From: Devosia aurantiaca
GTDB taxonomy: Bacteria; Pseudomonadota; Alphaproteobacteria; Rhizobiales; Devosiaceae
NCBI RefSeq assembly: GCF_011058215.1
Contig: NZ_JAALFG010000002.1
Coordinates: 1-64,000 of the forward strand
DNA length: 64,000 bases
Direction: 5' to 3'
A program made the position numbers and the translations under genes. Each line of letters starts with the position of its first letter. Positions within the stretch are counted from its first letter, which is position 1. Shown here piece by piece: positions 21,718-32,058 of this stretch. A model generated the notes under the pieces. It did no database searches, was not told where the DNA came from, and saw only the letters and a list, made by a program, of their open reading frames with translations.

Positions 21718-23300
21718 TGAATTTCGACAATTCGATCCTCACCATCCTCACTTGGCTGCCCGCGCTCGGCGCAGCGCTGCTGCTGGTGACGCCCAAAAGC
21801 GCCCTCAACGCCATCCGCTGGATCGCGCTTGCGGTGACGCTGGTCACTCTCGCGCTTTCCCTGGCACTGTGGCAGAGCTTCGACCCGGCCAATGCCGGCT
21901 TCCAGTTCGTGGTCAACATGCCCTGGATCGGCGAGAGCATCGGCTATCGCGTTGGCGTCGACGGCATCTCGGTGCTCTTCGTCGTGTTGACCGCGCTGCT
22001 CATGCCCTTCGCCGTTCTGGCGAGCTGGGACGTCGACCTGCGCGTCAAGGAATACATGATTGTCTTCCTCGTCCTTGAAACGCTGATGATCGGCGTGTTC
22101 ACGACGCTCGACCTGGCGATGTTCTATGTCTTCTTCGAAGGCACGCTGCTGCCGATGTTCCTGATCATCGGCATCTGGGGCGGTTCCGCCCGCATCCAGG
22201 CCGCCTATAAGTTCTTTTTCTATACCTTTGTTGGTTCGGTCTTCATGCTCGTCGCCATGATGGCGATGTATTGGGATGCCGGCACGACCGACATTTCGCG
22301 CCTCCTGACCCACGACTTCCCCGTGGCCATGCAGCCTTGGCTGTGGATCGCCTTCTTTGCCTCGCTGGCGGTCAAGATGCCCATGTGGCCGTTCCACCGC
22401 TGGCTGCCGGAAGCACACGTGCAAGCGCCGACCGCCGGTTCGGTTATCCTTGCCGCAATTCTGCTCAAGCTTGGCGGCTACGGCTTCCTGCGCTTCTCGC
22501 TGCCCATGTTCCCCGAAGCCTCGGCGAACTTTGCGCCCTTCATCTTCACCCTTTCGGTTGTCGCCATCATCCTGACCTCGCTGGTCGCCCTGGTGCAGAC
22601 CGACATCAAGAAGCTGATCGCCTATTCATCTGTCGCCCATATGGGATTCGTCACCATGGGCATCTTTGCGGGCAACGCCCTGGGCATCCAGGGTGCCATG
22701 TTCCAGATGATCAGCCACGGCATCGTCTCGGGCGCGCTCTTTCTTTGCGTTGGCGTCATTTATGACCGCATGCACACCCGCGAAATCGCGGCCTATGGCG
22801 GCCTCGTCGAGCGCATGCCGCAATATGCCTTTGCCTTCATGGTCTTCACCATGGCCAATGTCGGCCTGCCGGGGACATCGGGCTTCGTCGGTGAATTCCT
22901 CACCATGATGGGTGTCTTCCAGGTCAACACCTGGGTGGCCTTCTTTGCCGCCTTCGGCGTCATCTTCTCGGCCTGCTACGCTCTCTGGCTTTATCGACGG
23001 GTGATCTTCGGCGCGCTGACCAAGGACAGCCTCAAAGGCATCCTAGACCTGACGACCCGCGAAAAGGTAGTTCTCTACCCGCTGATCGTCCTCACCATCG
23101 TCTTCGGTTTCTATCCGGCGCCGATCCTCGATACGACCGCTTCGGCTGTCGACAACCTTGTCGCGCAGTATTCGCAGGACATCGGCCGCAACCCGGCCGT
23201 CGATCTTGCCGATGAACGTGCACCCTTGAACTATGTCGCGCCGGTTGCTGGCGCGGAACCGGCTGCCGAAGAGCACGCAGCCGAGCCTGCTGCGCACTAG
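21717..23300 (+). CDS. nuoM: NADH-quinone oxidoreductase subunit M
   Basis: Antiporter-like proton-pumping subunit, 527 residues with about fourteen helices. [20 protein letters not shown] holds the conserved glutamate, [20 protein letters not shown] the lysine helix, and [20 protein letters not shown] follows. The last roughly 35 residues form an Ala/Glu/Pro-rich hydrophilic tail beyond the usual end. Intact. Confidence 0.97.
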   Translation: MNFDNSILTILTWLPALGAALLLVTPKSALNAIRWIALAVTLVTLALSLALWQSFDPANAGFQFVVNMPWIGESIGYRVGVDGISVLFVVLTALLMPFAVLASWDVDLRVKEYMIVFLVLETLMIGVFTTLDLAMFYVFFEGTLLPMFLIIGIWGGSARIQAAYKFFFYTFVGSVFMLVAMMAMYWDAGTTDISRLLTHDFPVAMQPWLWIAFFASLAVKMPMWPFHRWLPEAHVQAPTAGSVILAAILLKLGGYGFLRFSLPMFPEASANFAPFIFTLSVVAIILTSLVALVQTDIKKLIAYSSVAHMGFVTMGIFAGNALGIQGAMFQMISHGIVSGALFLCVGVIYDRMHTREIAAYGGLVERMPQYAFAFMVFTMANVGLPGTSGFVGEFLTMMGVFQVNTWVAFFAAFGVIFSACYALWLYRRVIFGALTKDSLKGILDLTTREKVVLYPLIVLTIVFGFYPAPILDTTASAVDNLVAQYSQDIGRNPAVDLADERAPLNYVAPVAGAEPAAEEHAAEPAAH

Positions 23301-23309
23301 GAGCCTCAA

Positions 23310-24754
23310 GTGAACTCTGACATCACCGATTTCGCGAGCCTGGCGCCGGCATATCCAGAAATGCTGATGGCCGTCGGCGTCCTCGTGCTCATCCTCGTGG
23401 GCGTCGTCGTCAACAAGGAACGCTCGGGCTTCGTCACCTGGCTCGCCATCATCTTGATGGCCGTGACCGGCGTGCTCGTCGCCACCCAGCATGCCGATGG
23501 CGTCATCTTCAACGGCCTTTTCATTGCCGATAGTTTTTCGCGTTACATGAAGGTGCTGGTCGTTGGCGGCGCTGCCCTGGCGCTGATCCTTTCGGTCTCC
23601 AACGACGTCGAGAACGGCACCCACAAATACGAATACGCGATCCTCGCCACGCTCTCGACGCTGGGCATGATGATCATGGTGTCGACCAACGATCTCATGA
23701 CCCTCTATATCGGCCTCGAGCTGCAGTCCCTGTCGATCTACGTCATGGCCGCTATTAAGCGCGACGATAGCCGCGCCACCGAAGCGGGCCTCAAGTATTT
23801 CGTGCTCGGCGCCCTGAGCTCCGGCATGCTGCTCTATGGCGCATCGCTGATCTATGGCTTTACCGGCCACACCAACCTGCAGGAAATCGTCGTTGCGATC
23901 ACTAGCGAAGGCCGCTCCATCGGCCTGATATTCGGCGTGGTGTTCCTGCTTGCTGGCGTTGCCTTCAAGATTTCCGCCGTGCCGTTCCACATGTGGACGC
24001 CCGACGTTTACGAGGGGCGCCGACCCCGGTCACCGCCTTCATGGCCATGGCGCCCAAGGTCGCGGCGATGACGCTGATGATCCGGCTCGTGATCGACACC
24101 TTCTCGCCGATCTCCACCGATTGGCAGCAGGTCGTCATCTTCCTCTCGATCGCGTCCATGGTGCTCGCGGCCTTCGCCGCCATCGGCCAGAATTCGCTCA
24201 AGCGCATCATCGCCTACTCATCCATCGGCCATGTCGGATTCGCCTTGGTCGGTCTATCGTCCGGCACGCAAGTTGGTGTCGAAGGCGTCGCCATCTACAT
24301 GGCGATCTATGTCGCCATGACTGTGGGCTTGTTCGCCTGCATCCTCTCGCTACGCACCGAAACCGGCTATGTCGAAACCATCGGCGACCTAGCCGGCGCC
24401 GCACAGCGCCGTCCCTTCGTCGCCGCCGTCATGGCAATCCTGATGTTCTCGCTGATCGGCATGCCGCCACTCGCCGGCTTCTTTGCCAAATGGCACGTTT
24501 TCTTGGCGGCAGTGGAAGCCCATCTTTACGTGCTGGCCATCATCGGCGTTCTCGCTTCTGCCGTTAGCGCCTTCTATTATCTGCGCGTCGTCAAGACGAT
24601 GTACTTCGATCCGCCGGTCCGTGAATTCGCCGCCGTGCCGAACGAACTCAACATCATCATGGCGGTCTCGGCCTTCTTCATCGTGACCTACTTCTTCACG
24701 GTGGGTAATCCGCTCGCGCAGGTGGCGCACAACGCCGCTGGAAGCCTGTTCTAG
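23310..24754 (+). CDS. nuoN: NADH-quinone oxidoreductase subunit N, one frameshift
   Basis: Third antiporter-like pump subunit. It starts at GTG 23310 with GGAG six bases upstream. Motifs include [60 protein letters not shown] (after correction) and KRIIAYSSIGHVGFALVGLS. At about 24016 the sequence has GAGGGGCG where the protein requires one more G, so the frame jumps. Both halves are otherwise perfect, giving about 481 residues. Loss of one G from a run of five is probably a base-calling error. The stop directly abuts the birA start. Confidence 0.95.
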
Positions 24755-25585
24755 GTGAGCAATTTCTCTCTTGGTGCCAAAGCGCGGTCTGCCGGATACC
24801 GGCTGGCCGGCTTTGACACCATCGGCTCAACCAATACCGAAGCGCTCGCTGCCGCCGCAGCGGGCGATCCGGGCGGCATCTGGTTTGCCGCGCTGCAGCA
24901 AACCGAGGGCAGGGGCCGTCGTGGCCGTCAGTGGATGAGCCCACCCGGCAATCTGGCCGCCAGCCTCTTGATTGTTCCGGACGCCGACCCAGATACTATC
25001 GCGACCCTCGGCTTCGTGGCCGGCGTGGCGCTCAATCGCGCGTTGTCGTCCATTCTCCCGCAAGGCATGATCCGCATCGGCATCGATGGGGCGGACGGCC
25101 TCGATGGCCAATCCCGCATCGCTTTAAAATGGCCCAATGACGTTCTCGCCGATGGCGCCAAACTTGCCGGCATCCTTCTCGAAGCCAGCAAGACGCCAGC
25201 CGGCAACACGGCAATCGTAGTGGGCTGCGGCGTCAACGTCGTTGCCGCGCCCGAAGGCGTGCCTTATCCAGCGACATCGCTGCGCGCTCTGGGTATCGAT
25301 CGCACGGCCGAGGACGTCTTTGAAGCGTTGACCGATGCCTGGGTCGAGACCTTTGCCCTTTGGGACGATGGTCGCGGCATCGGCACCGTTCTTGAACTCT
25401 GGCGCGGCTCTGCCGCCGGCATCGGTGCGCCAGTCGCCGTCACGCAGGACGGTTTTGTCCGGCGCGGCATTTTCGAAACCATCGATTCTTCCGGTCGATT
25501 GATCATCCGCGACGACACTGGCGCGCGATTTCCGATCACCGCAGGCGATGTGCATTTTGGGGCAACGGCCAGCGCCCGAAGCTGA
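24755..25585 (+). CDS. birA: Biotin-[acetyl-CoA-carboxylase] ligase
   Basis: Attaches biotin to the carrier domain of acetyl-CoA carboxylase. The 276-residue protein has the catalytic domain only, with no N-terminal helix-turn-helix, so it is not expected to act as a biotin repressor. Motifs are the GSTNTEA strand, the biotinyl-AMP loop GRGRRGRQWMSP, and KWPNDVLADGAKLAGILLEA, with a small SH3-like C-terminal domain. It starts with GTG immediately after the nuoN stop, so it is probably co-transcribed with nuo. Confidence 0.94.
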   Translation: MSNFSLGAKARSAGYRLAGFDTIGSTNTEALAAAAAGDPGGIWFAALQQTEGRGRRGRQWMSPPGNLAASLLIVPDADPDTIATLGFVAGVALNRALSSILPQGMIRIGIDGADGLDGQSRIALKWPNDVLADGAKLAGILLEASKTPAGNTAIVVGCGVNVVAAPEGVPYPATSLRALGIDRTAEDVFEALTDAWVETFALWDDGRGIGTVLELWRGSAAGIGAPVAVTQDGFVRRGIFETIDSSGRLIIRDDTGARFPITAGDVHFGATASARS

Positions 25586-25656
25586 CCACAACATGGTCGA
25601 AACGACCGGCGACCTGAGTTCGCCCGGCGTTCCGACCGCAAGAAAAGGAACAACCC

Positions 25657-27330
25657 ATGGCTCAAACCCAAAGGGATGAACTCGTCTTTGTGCCGCTTGG
25701 CGGCGTCGGCGAAATCGGCATGAACATGGCCGCCTATGGCTTCGGCCCCGAGCGCTCGCGCAAGTGGATCGTGGTCGATTGCGGCGTCAGCTTCGGCGGC
25801 CCCGACCTGCCGGGCATCGAACTCATCATGGCCAATCCCGAATTCCTCGAGGAGAATGCCGACGACGTGCTGGCGCTGATCCTCACCCACAGCCACGAAG
25901 ACCACTATGGCGCGGTGCTCGATCTCTGGCCGGTCTTCGACAAGCCCGTCTATGCCACACCCTTCACCGCCGCCATGCTGGCTGCCAAGCGGGCAGGGGA
26001 CGGGATCGTCGAAAATGTCGATGTCACCATCATGACGCCCGGCAAGCCGTTCACCGTCGGCCCCTTCACCATCGAGCCGATCAACGTCGCCCACTCGATA
26101 CCCGAATCGAACGCCCTGCTGATCACCACCCCGATCGGCCGTGCGCTCCATACTGGCGACTGGAAGCTCGATCCAACCCCGACGCTGGGCCGTCCGACCG
26201 ACTTCGCGCGCATGGAGGCCATCGGTAACGAGAGCGACCTGCCGCTGGCGCTGATCTGCGATTCCACCAATGCGATGAAAGAAGGCGAAAGCCCCTCCGA
26301 GGAAGAGATCGGCCGCAACCTCGCGCAGCTGATTGCCGATGCGCCGAACCGCGTCGCCGTCACGACCTTTGCGTCCAATGTCGGCCGTGTCGTCTCCATC
26401 GTTCGCGCCGCACACGAGGCCGGCCGCGAAGTCGTCCTGTCCGGCCGTTCGCTCCATCGCATCATGGGCATCGCCCGGGAACTCGGCATGCTCGAAGGCC
26501 TGCCGACCCTTCATGACCAGGATGCCTACCGCACCATCGCTCGCGACAAATGCGTCCTGATCTGCACCGGCTCGCAGGGCGAGGCCCGCGCCGCCATCGC
26601 CCGCATTGCCCGCGGCGATCACCCGGTCATCGATCTCAATGCCGGCGACCGCATGATCTTCTCGTCGTGGGCAATCCCGGGCAACGAGCGCGAAGTCAAC
26701 GACATCCAGAACCTCTTGATCGATCGCGGCGTCGAGGTCATCACCGCCAGCGATGCCATGGTTCACGTCACCGGTCACCCCCGCCGCGGCGAACTGCGCA
26801 AGCTCTATTCCTGGGTCAAGCCGCAGGTGCTGGTGCCGGTCCATGGCGAAGCGATGCATCTCGAGGCCCATGCCAAGCTGGGCCGCGAAGAGGGCATCCC
26901 CAACGTGGTCGAAACGCGTAATGGCGACATGGTCCGTCTTTTTCCCGAACCTTTGGCCTTTCCGGCCGAAGTGCGCACCGGCGAGCTTTATCTCGATGGC
27001 CTCGTCCTCTGCACACCCGAAGAATCGGGCGTCAAAGGCCGCCGCCGCCTGTCCTTTGGCGGCATGATCACCGTCAGCCTTTGCGTCAATTCCAATGGGC
27101 AGGTCGTTTCCGGCCCCGAAATGGTGATCGAAGGCCTGCCCGAGACGGAAGATGAGTCGGTTTCCGACATCGTCGAAGACACGGTCGCCAACATCATCAA
27201 GTCGATGCCGCCCAAGCGCCGCAGCGACACCGAAGTGCTCAACAACGCGCTGTTCAAAGGTATCCGCAACGAAGTGAACGCCTTCTGGGGCCGCAAGCCC
27301 AACGTCTCGATCTTCGTGCACCGGGTTTGA
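25657..27330 (+). CDS. rnj: Ribonuclease J
   Basis: Metallo-beta-lactamase/beta-CASP ribonuclease with 5'-exo and endonuclease activity, used in RNA processing in alphaproteobacteria. In 557 residues the zinc motif HSHEDHYGAV (about residue 79), the LHTGDWKLDPTP aspartate motif and the beta-CASP histidines in VTGHPRRGELRKLYSW and LVPVHGEAMHLEAH are all present. The C-terminal domain continues normally. AAAGGAA precedes the ATG. Its position after nuo-birA is a common rhizobial order. Confidence 0.95.
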   Translation: MAQTQRDELVFVPLGGVGEIGMNMAAYGFGPERSRKWIVVDCGVSFGGPDLPGIELIMANPEFLEENADDVLALILTHSHEDHYGAVLDLWPVFDKPVYATPFTAAMLAAKRAGDGIVENVDVTIMTPGKPFTVGPFTIEPINVAHSIPESNALLITTPIGRALHTGDWKLDPTPTLGRPTDFARMEAIGNESDLPLALICDSTNAMKEGESPSEEEIGRNLAQLIADAPNRVAVTTFASNVGRVVSIVRAAHEAGREVVLSGRSLHRIMGIARELGMLEGLPTLHDQDAYRTIARDKCVLICTGSQGEARAAIARIARGDHPVIDLNAGDRMIFSSWAIPGNEREVNDIQNLLIDRGVEVITASDAMVHVTGHPRRGELRKLYSWVKPQVLVPVHGEAMHLEAHAKLGREEGIPNVVETRNGDMVRLFPEPLAFPAEVRTGELYLDGLVLCTPEESGVKGRRRLSFGGMITVSLCVNSNGQVVSGPEMVIEGLPETEDESVSDIVEDTVANIIKSMPPKRRSDTEVLNNALFKGIRNEVNAFWGRKPNVSIFVHRV

Positions 27331-27356
27331 TCCCGGCGCTCGTCCAGCCCACCGGA

Positions 27357-27430
27357 TGTCACCCCGGCCTTGAGCCGGGGCCCATCTTGAGATCTCAGGA
27401 TTGATCCCCGCCTGCGCGGGGATGACATCG
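27357..27430. repeat. Intergenic palindromic (REP-like) element
   Basis: Three adjacent palindromes are packed in about 74 bases: CCCCGGCCTTGAGCCGGGG (27362-27380), ATCTTGAGATCTCAGGAT (27384-27401) and ATCCCCGCCTGCGCGGGGAT (27404-27423). They are bounded by TGTCA-like ends (TGTCACC, GGATGACA). Elements of this pattern are scattered between genes in Devosia-like and other alphaproteobacterial genomes. It lies just after rnj and could also stop transcription. Confidence 0.7.
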
Positions 27431-27558
27431 AGCGTGTTGCACCGGCGGAACTCCTCCCCCGACTGACGGGTGAGGCTGGCTGGGGGCCCGCTCACACGAT
27501 CCCGTGCCGCGACACCCCGCCACTTTCGCCCACACCCGTTCCGCGCTACACCAGCACC

Positions 27559-27810
27559 ATGCAAATCGGTTCTCTCCTCGCTGTATATTTCGTCGTCTGG
27601 TGGCTGACCTTTGTCGCCGTGCTGCCGATCGGCAGTCACAGCCATCACGAAACAGGCGCGGAAGTTATTGTCGGCAATGATCCCGGCGCGCCTGTGCAGC
27701 CCATGCTGATCCGCAAGGCGCTGATTACCACGGTGCTCGCGATCGGGCTCACGGCGCTGCTGCTCTGGGGCATCAACAACCCCACGCTCCACGCCTACTG
27801 GAATCGCTAA
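27559..27810 (+). CDS. DUF1467 family membrane protein
   Basis: An 83-residue protein with two hydrophobic segments (about 5-21 and 53-74) and the family pattern VVWWLTFVAVLPIG, with a short loop after it. Function unknown. In many Hyphomicrobiales it sits directly upstream of proS, as it does here. Confidence 0.85.
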   Translation: MQIGSLLAVYFVVWWLTFVAVLPIGSHSHHETGAEVIVGNDPGAPVQPMLIRKALITTVLAIGLTALLLWGINNPTLHAYWNR

Positions 27811-27822
27811 GACAAATAAAAA

Positions 27823-27843
27823 AGCGGGGCACTGGGCCCCGCT
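27823..27843 (+). terminator. Hairpin between DUF1467 and proS
   Basis: AGCGGGGC (27823-27830) pairs perfectly with GCCCCGCT (27836-27843). An A-rich run precedes it, but no T-tract follows on the plus strand. It may act as a terminator in either direction, and activity is uncertain. Confidence 0.5.
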
Positions 27844-28091
27844 GAATTGAGTTTGTTCGACAATACGCTGGTCTTAGGCACGCTATACAGCGGCTGCCAA
27901 CGCTCCTCCCTTGACGTTGTCGACGTCCAGCGGTTTGGACCGCCTTTGTTTTATTGAGCCGGAACCTAACAACTGTTTTTGGGTCTGCCAAGCGGATTCT
28001 GCATAGCTTGCATGCTTGCATCGAATAGACGACTAAGCTTTGAGTGGGCACTAACAAGCCCTACGAGTCGAAGCCTTTTCCTGGAGTTGCC

Positions 28092-29441
28092 ATGCGCCTT
28101 TCCCGCTACTTCCTGCCGGTGCTGCGCGACGTCCCCAAGGAAGCCGAAATCGTCTCGCATCGCCTGATGTTGCGCGCCGGCATGATCCGCCAGCAGGCCT
28201 CCGGCCTCTATTCCTGGCTGCCGCTTGGCTACAAGGTCCTGATGAAGGTCCAAAAGATCATCGAGGAGGAGCAGAACCGTTCCGGCGCGATCCAGCTCCT
28301 GATGCCCACCATTCAGTCCGCCGACCTATGGCGCGAATCCGGCCGCTACGACGCCTATGGCAAGGAAATGCTGCGCATCGAGGACCGCCACGAGCGCGAA
28401 TTCCTTTATGGTCCCACCAACGAGGAGATGATCACCGACATCTTCCGGGCCTATGTAAAATCCTACAAGGACCTGCCGCTCAATCTCTACCACATCCAGT
28501 GGAAGTTCCGCGACGAGGTCCGCCCGCGTTTCGGCACCATGCGCTCCCGCGAATTCTTGATGAAGGATGCCTATTCCTTCGATCTCGACGAGCCTGCAGC
28601 CGTCGCCGCCTTCCAGCGCATGTTCGTCGCCTATCTCCGCACCTTCCGCCGCATGGGCCTTGTCGGCATTCCGATGCGCGCCGATACCGGCCCGATCGGC
28701 GGCAACCTGTCCTATGAATTCCACGTCCTGGCAGATACGGGCGAAAGCGGCGTTTTCCTCGACAAGGACTTGCTCGATAAGCCCATTCCGGGCAAGGACA
28801 CCGACTATCGCGGCGATCTCGATCCGATCTTCAAGGATTGGACTTCGCTCTTCGCCATGACCGACGAGATGACCGATGAAGCCACCTTCCGCGCCCAGGT
28901 GCCGGAAGATAAGCAACTCATGGCGCGCGGCATCGAAGTTGGCCACATCTTCTATTTCGGCACCAAATATTCCGATCCTATGAAGGCCAATGTCACCGGC
29001 CCGGATGGCAAGAACATCGCCGTCCATATGGGCTCCTACGGCATCGGCCCGACCCGCGTCGTGCCCGCCATCATCGAGGCCAGCCACGACGAGAACGGCA
29101 TTGTATGGCCGGTCTCGGTCGCGCCCTTCGAAGCGGTGCTTATCAACCTCAAAGCGGGCGACGCCGACACCGACACCGCTTGCGAGCAGCTTTATGCCGA
29201 GCTGACCGCCGCCGGTCTCGACATGCTCTACGACGATCGCGACCAGCCTGCGGGTTCGAAGTTCGCGACGGCCGATCTCGTCGGCATCCCGTACCAGATC
29301 ATCCTTGGGCCACGCGGCCTTAAATCCGGCGAAGTCGAGATCAAGCATAGAAAGACCGGCGAGCGCGAGACGCTGCCGCTTTCGGGGGCCGTCGAACGGC
29401 TCAAGAGCCTGATCGAACCCCAGCGGATGACCGACATTTGA
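28092..29441 (+). CDS. proS: Prolyl-tRNA synthetase, short alphaproteobacterial form
   Basis: Charges tRNA-Pro. The 449-residue class II enzyme has motif 2 ([20 protein letters not shown]), motif 3 ([12 protein letters not shown]) and a C-terminal anticodon-binding domain ([20 protein letters not shown]). It lacks the large editing (INS) insertion of the E. coli enzyme, as is usual in alphaproteobacteria and mitochondria, so Ala-tRNA-Pro clearance would need a separate factor. ATG 28092 was chosen because the homologous N-terminus [15 protein letters not shown] starts there. The TGA overlaps the lolC start. Confidence 0.95.
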   Translation: MRLSRYFLPVLRDVPKEAEIVSHRLMLRAGMIRQQASGLYSWLPLGYKVLMKVQKIIEEEQNRSGAIQLLMPTIQSADLWRESGRYDAYGKEMLRIEDRHEREFLYGPTNEEMITDIFRAYVKSYKDLPLNLYHIQWKFRDEVRPRFGTMRSREFLMKDAYSFDLDEPAAVAAFQRMFVAYLRTFRRMGLVGIPMRADTGPIGGNLSYEFHVLADTGESGVFLDKDLLDKPIPGKDTDYRGDLDPIFKDWTSLFAMTDEMTDEATFRAQVPEDKQLMARGIEVGHIFYFGTKYSDPMKANVTGPDGKNIAVHMGSYGIGPTRVVPAIIEASHDENGIVWPVSVAPFEAVLINLKAGDADTDTACEQLYAELTAAGLDMLYDDRDQPAGSKFATADLVGIPYQIILGPRGLKSGEVEIKHRKTGERETLPLSGAVERLKSLIEPQRMTDI

Positions 29442-30809
29442 GCGAGAGCCCAGCAGCAGCAAGCACCGGCCGGTCCACCCGGCCGTTCTCCCGTTTCGAA
29501 TGGCTGATCGCCGGCCGCTATCTCCGGGCCCGCCGCAAGGAAGCGTTCATTTCGGTGATCGCCAGCCTCACCATGGTTGGCGTCGCCATCGGCGTGGCGA
29601 CGCTGATCGTAGTCATGTCGGTGATGAACGGGTTTCGCGGGGAGCTGCTCGACAAGATCCTCGGGCTCAACGGCCACTTCACAGGCTTTCCGATCGAGTC
29701 CCAGTTCACTGACTACAAGGAAACCGTCACCGCTCTTGAAGGCGTCGACGGCGTCGATTTTGCCGTCTACTTCGTCGAGGGCCAGGTGCTGGCAACGGGG
29801 CAGGGTCAGTCCACGGGCGTTACCGTCCGCGGTATGGACGAGGAAAATCTCAAGAAACTGAGCCTGCTTTACAACGCTGCCGAGCAGGGGGTTCGACCAG
29901 TGGGATGAGAGCCGCGGCGTCGCCATCGGTTATCGCCTGGCGCAGACGCTTGGCGTGAACCTCGGCGACCAGGTGCAGATCATCAACCCGGAAGGCACGA
30001 TGACGCCCTTCGGGTCGACGCCGCAGATCCGCTCCTATCCGGTCAACGTCATCTATAATCTCGGCATGGTCGAGTTCGACAGCTACTTCATGTACATGCC
30101 GCTCGAGCCCGCCCAGGACTATTTCAAGATGGTCGACGAGGTGCTCAAGCCCGGCCAGGCCCAGCTTGATCCGCTCGCCACCGACGAGGAAATCGACGCG
30201 GCCTATATGCGCGTGCCTCGCGCCTCGGCGGTCGAAATCTTTATCGATGACCCCGATCAGGTCGGCCTCATGCGGCAGCGCCTGCAGTCGGCTCCTGAAA
30301 AACGACCGCTGGTGCTCACCGATTGGCAGCAGCGCAACGAGACCTTCTTTTCGGCCCTGCAGGTCGAGCGCGTCGTGATGTTTACCATCCTCTCGATGAT
30401 CATCCTGGTTGCCGCCTTCAACATCATCTCCAGCCTCATCATGCTGGTGAAGGACAAAAGTGCCGACATCGCTGTGCTGCGCACCATGGGCGCCACGCGC
30501 GGTTCGATCATGCGCATTTTCTCGATGACCGGCACCGCCATCGGCGTCATCGGCACCATTGCCGGCACGATCATCGGCCTCATCGTCGCAGCCAATGCCG
30601 AGGCCTTGCGCTCGTCCATCTCCAATCTGCTGGGCGTCACGCTCTTCCCGCCGGAGGTGTTCTTCCTTTCCTCGCTGCCGAGCCGCACCGACCCGGTGGA
30701 AGTCACCGTCGTCGTCTGCATGGCCCTGGGCCTGAGCTTCCTTGCCACGCTCTACCCGGCATGGCGCGCAGCCCAATATGACCCGGTGGAGGCCCTCCGC
30801 TATGAGTAA
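29438..30809 (+). CDS. lolC: Lipoprotein-releasing ABC permease LolC/E, one frameshift
   Basis: Inner-membrane permease that extracts mature lipoproteins for transfer to LolA. N-terminal helix after [20 protein letters not shown] (about residues 17-60), a large periplasmic domain, then three C-terminal helices ([20 protein letters not shown] onward) and the FtsX/MacB-type end [17 protein letters not shown]. It starts at TTG 29438 inside the proS stop (TTGA). The frame breaks at about 29888, where a run of five G replaces the four needed for [12 protein letters not shown]. Restored length is about 456. It overlaps lolD. A single LolC/E-type gene suggests a LolF-like homodimer. Confidence 0.93.
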
Positions 30810-31488
30810 GCCTCACCTCCGCCTCGCCGACGTCCACCGCCATTATGGCGAAGGCGATCGCACCGTCCGTGTGCTCGAAGCCGCTAACCTCACGGTGGAA
30901 AGCGGCGAAATGGTCGCCTTGGTCGCGCCTTCGGGCGCCGGCAAGTCGACTCTACTGCATCTTTGCGGCCTCCTCGAATCGCCGCAGTCCGGCGAGATCG
31001 AGATTGTCGGCCAGCCCACGAGCAAGCTGAGCGATCGCGGACGAACCCAGTTGCGCCGCTCGACCGTTGGTTATGTCTATCAGTTCCACCACCTGCTGCC
31101 CGAATTTACGGCGCTGGAAAACGTCGTCATGCCGCAGCTCATCGTCGGCAAGTCCGATAAGGAGTCGGCGGGCAGGGCCATGGAATTGCTTGGCCTGCTT
31201 GGCGTCGGTCACCGCGCGACGCACCGACCGGCCGAACTTTCCGGCGGCGAACAGCAGCGCATCGCCATTGCCCGCGCTGCCGCAAACCACCCCCGCGTCA
31301 TCCTTGCCGACGAGCCCACGGGCAATCTCGATCCGGAAACCAGCGACGTCGTCTTCGGCGCACTCAAGGACCTGATCCGCAACGAAGGCGCTGCAGCGCT
31401 CATCGCGACGCACAACTACGATCTGGCGCGGCGGGCAGACCGGATTGTCACGATTCGAGGCGGGCTGGTGGTCGCGCACGAGCTCTAA
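30802..31488 (+). CDS. lolD: Lipoprotein-releasing ABC ATPase LolD
   Basis: Powers lipoprotein release with LolC/E. The 228 residues carry Walker A ([12 protein letters not shown]), signature [14 protein letters not shown], Walker [18 protein letters not shown] and the H-loop [12 protein letters not shown] 30802 overlaps the lolC stop (ATGAGTAA). Confidence 0.96.
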   Translation: MSKPHLRLADVHRHYGEGDRTVRVLEAANLTVESGEMVALVAPSGAGKSTLLHLCGLLESPQSGEIEIVGQPTSKLSDRGRTQLRRSTVGYVYQFHHLLPEFTALENVVMPQLIVGKSDKESAGRAMELLGLLGVGHRATHRPAELSGGEQQRIAIARAAANHPRVILADEPTGNLDPETSDVVFGALKDLIRNEGAAALIATHNYDLARRADRIVTIRGGLVVAHEL

Positions 31489-31490
31489 GT

Positions 31491-31677
31491 CACCCCCTTC
31501 CGAGCACCGCTAGGCTCGTGCCTCGCCAAGCTCTGCTTGCCTTCCCCTCTGAGGAAGAAGGTGGGCATCCTGTATTGTCCACGATAGTGCCACGCCGACC
31601 GATCTCACCTTCCCCCTTGAGGGGAAGGCAAGCGCAGCTTAGGCGCGTCGCGAATTAGCGCAGCTAGGATGGGGGTG
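31491..31677. repeat. Long imperfect intergenic inverted repeat
   Basis: The left arm (31491-31558, beginning CACCCCCTTCC and containing CTGCTTGCCTTCCCCTC) matches the reverse complement of the right arm (31610-31677, containing GAGGGGAAGGCAAGCGCAG and ending GGGGGTG) along about 68 bases with mismatches. A roughly 50-base centre separates them. It has no coding potential. It resembles the intergenic repeat families common in Hyphomicrobiales and could form a transcript-terminating hairpin after lolD. Confidence 0.7.
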
Positions 31678-31740
31678 TCGGCCTCTCCTCCAACTCATCT
31701 ATCCCGCTTATCCCCTCCGTAAAATCTTCCGCTAACTTCA

Positions 31741-31950
31741 CCCCATCAGCCGGGTGGAGATGGGGTTGCAACGATCAACCGTCCGGCGACAGCCGGGAGG
31801 GGTCTTTATCGTTGAGGATCCTGGGTCCGTGGACGGGGCTTTAGTAATCATCCCCTAAGACGCTGCCTGCCAGAAAACCCGGCGCCCCGAGGCGAGCTTC
31901 GTCTCACAAACTAAACTATTCACGAGGCGAAAGCAGTCTCGGGGCTCCAT
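31741..31950 (+). ncRNA. Candidate structured RNA of unknown family
   Basis: Four to five hairpins follow one another without coding potential. CCCCATC/GATGGGG (31741-31747 with 31759-31765) is a perfect 7 bp stem. CCGGC/GCCGG (31783-31787 with 31792-31796) closes on GACA. GGGG/CCCC (31835-31838 with 31852-31855) follows. The last is long: GCCCCGAG/CTCGGGGC (31884-31891 with 31938-31945), continued by GCTTCGTCTC against GAGGCGAAAGC, with an 18-base A-rich loop (31906-31923). The strand is uncertain and is given as that of coaD. It could be a free small RNA, a coaD leader, or paired terminators. I recognised no known family. Confidence 0.4.
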
Positions 31951-32058
31951 CATCGATCACCAACCGGTGGCAAACCCAACCGGCGCTTCGGCACGTCCCG
32001 GCCCTTGCCAAGCCGCAACGCCGCATGACAAAAAACTGCCAACAACGGGGGAGACGGC

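Noticed and set aside
25264-27792. 842-residue reverse-strand open frame
   Set aside because: Antisense shadow of birA and rnj, with no recognisable family and no ribosome site. The plus-strand genes are fully supported.
29438-29908. Stand-alone short LolC-like protein
   Set aside because: The frame ends in a G-run, and the following frame continues the same family without a start codon. It is one gene with an extra G.
31741-31950. tmRNA, SRP RNA, RNase P or 6S RNA
   Set aside because: I looked for a tRNA-like T-loop and tag frame, the SRP GGTCAGG motif, RNase P core motifs and a 6S-type bubble beside its usual neighbours. None is present on either strand.
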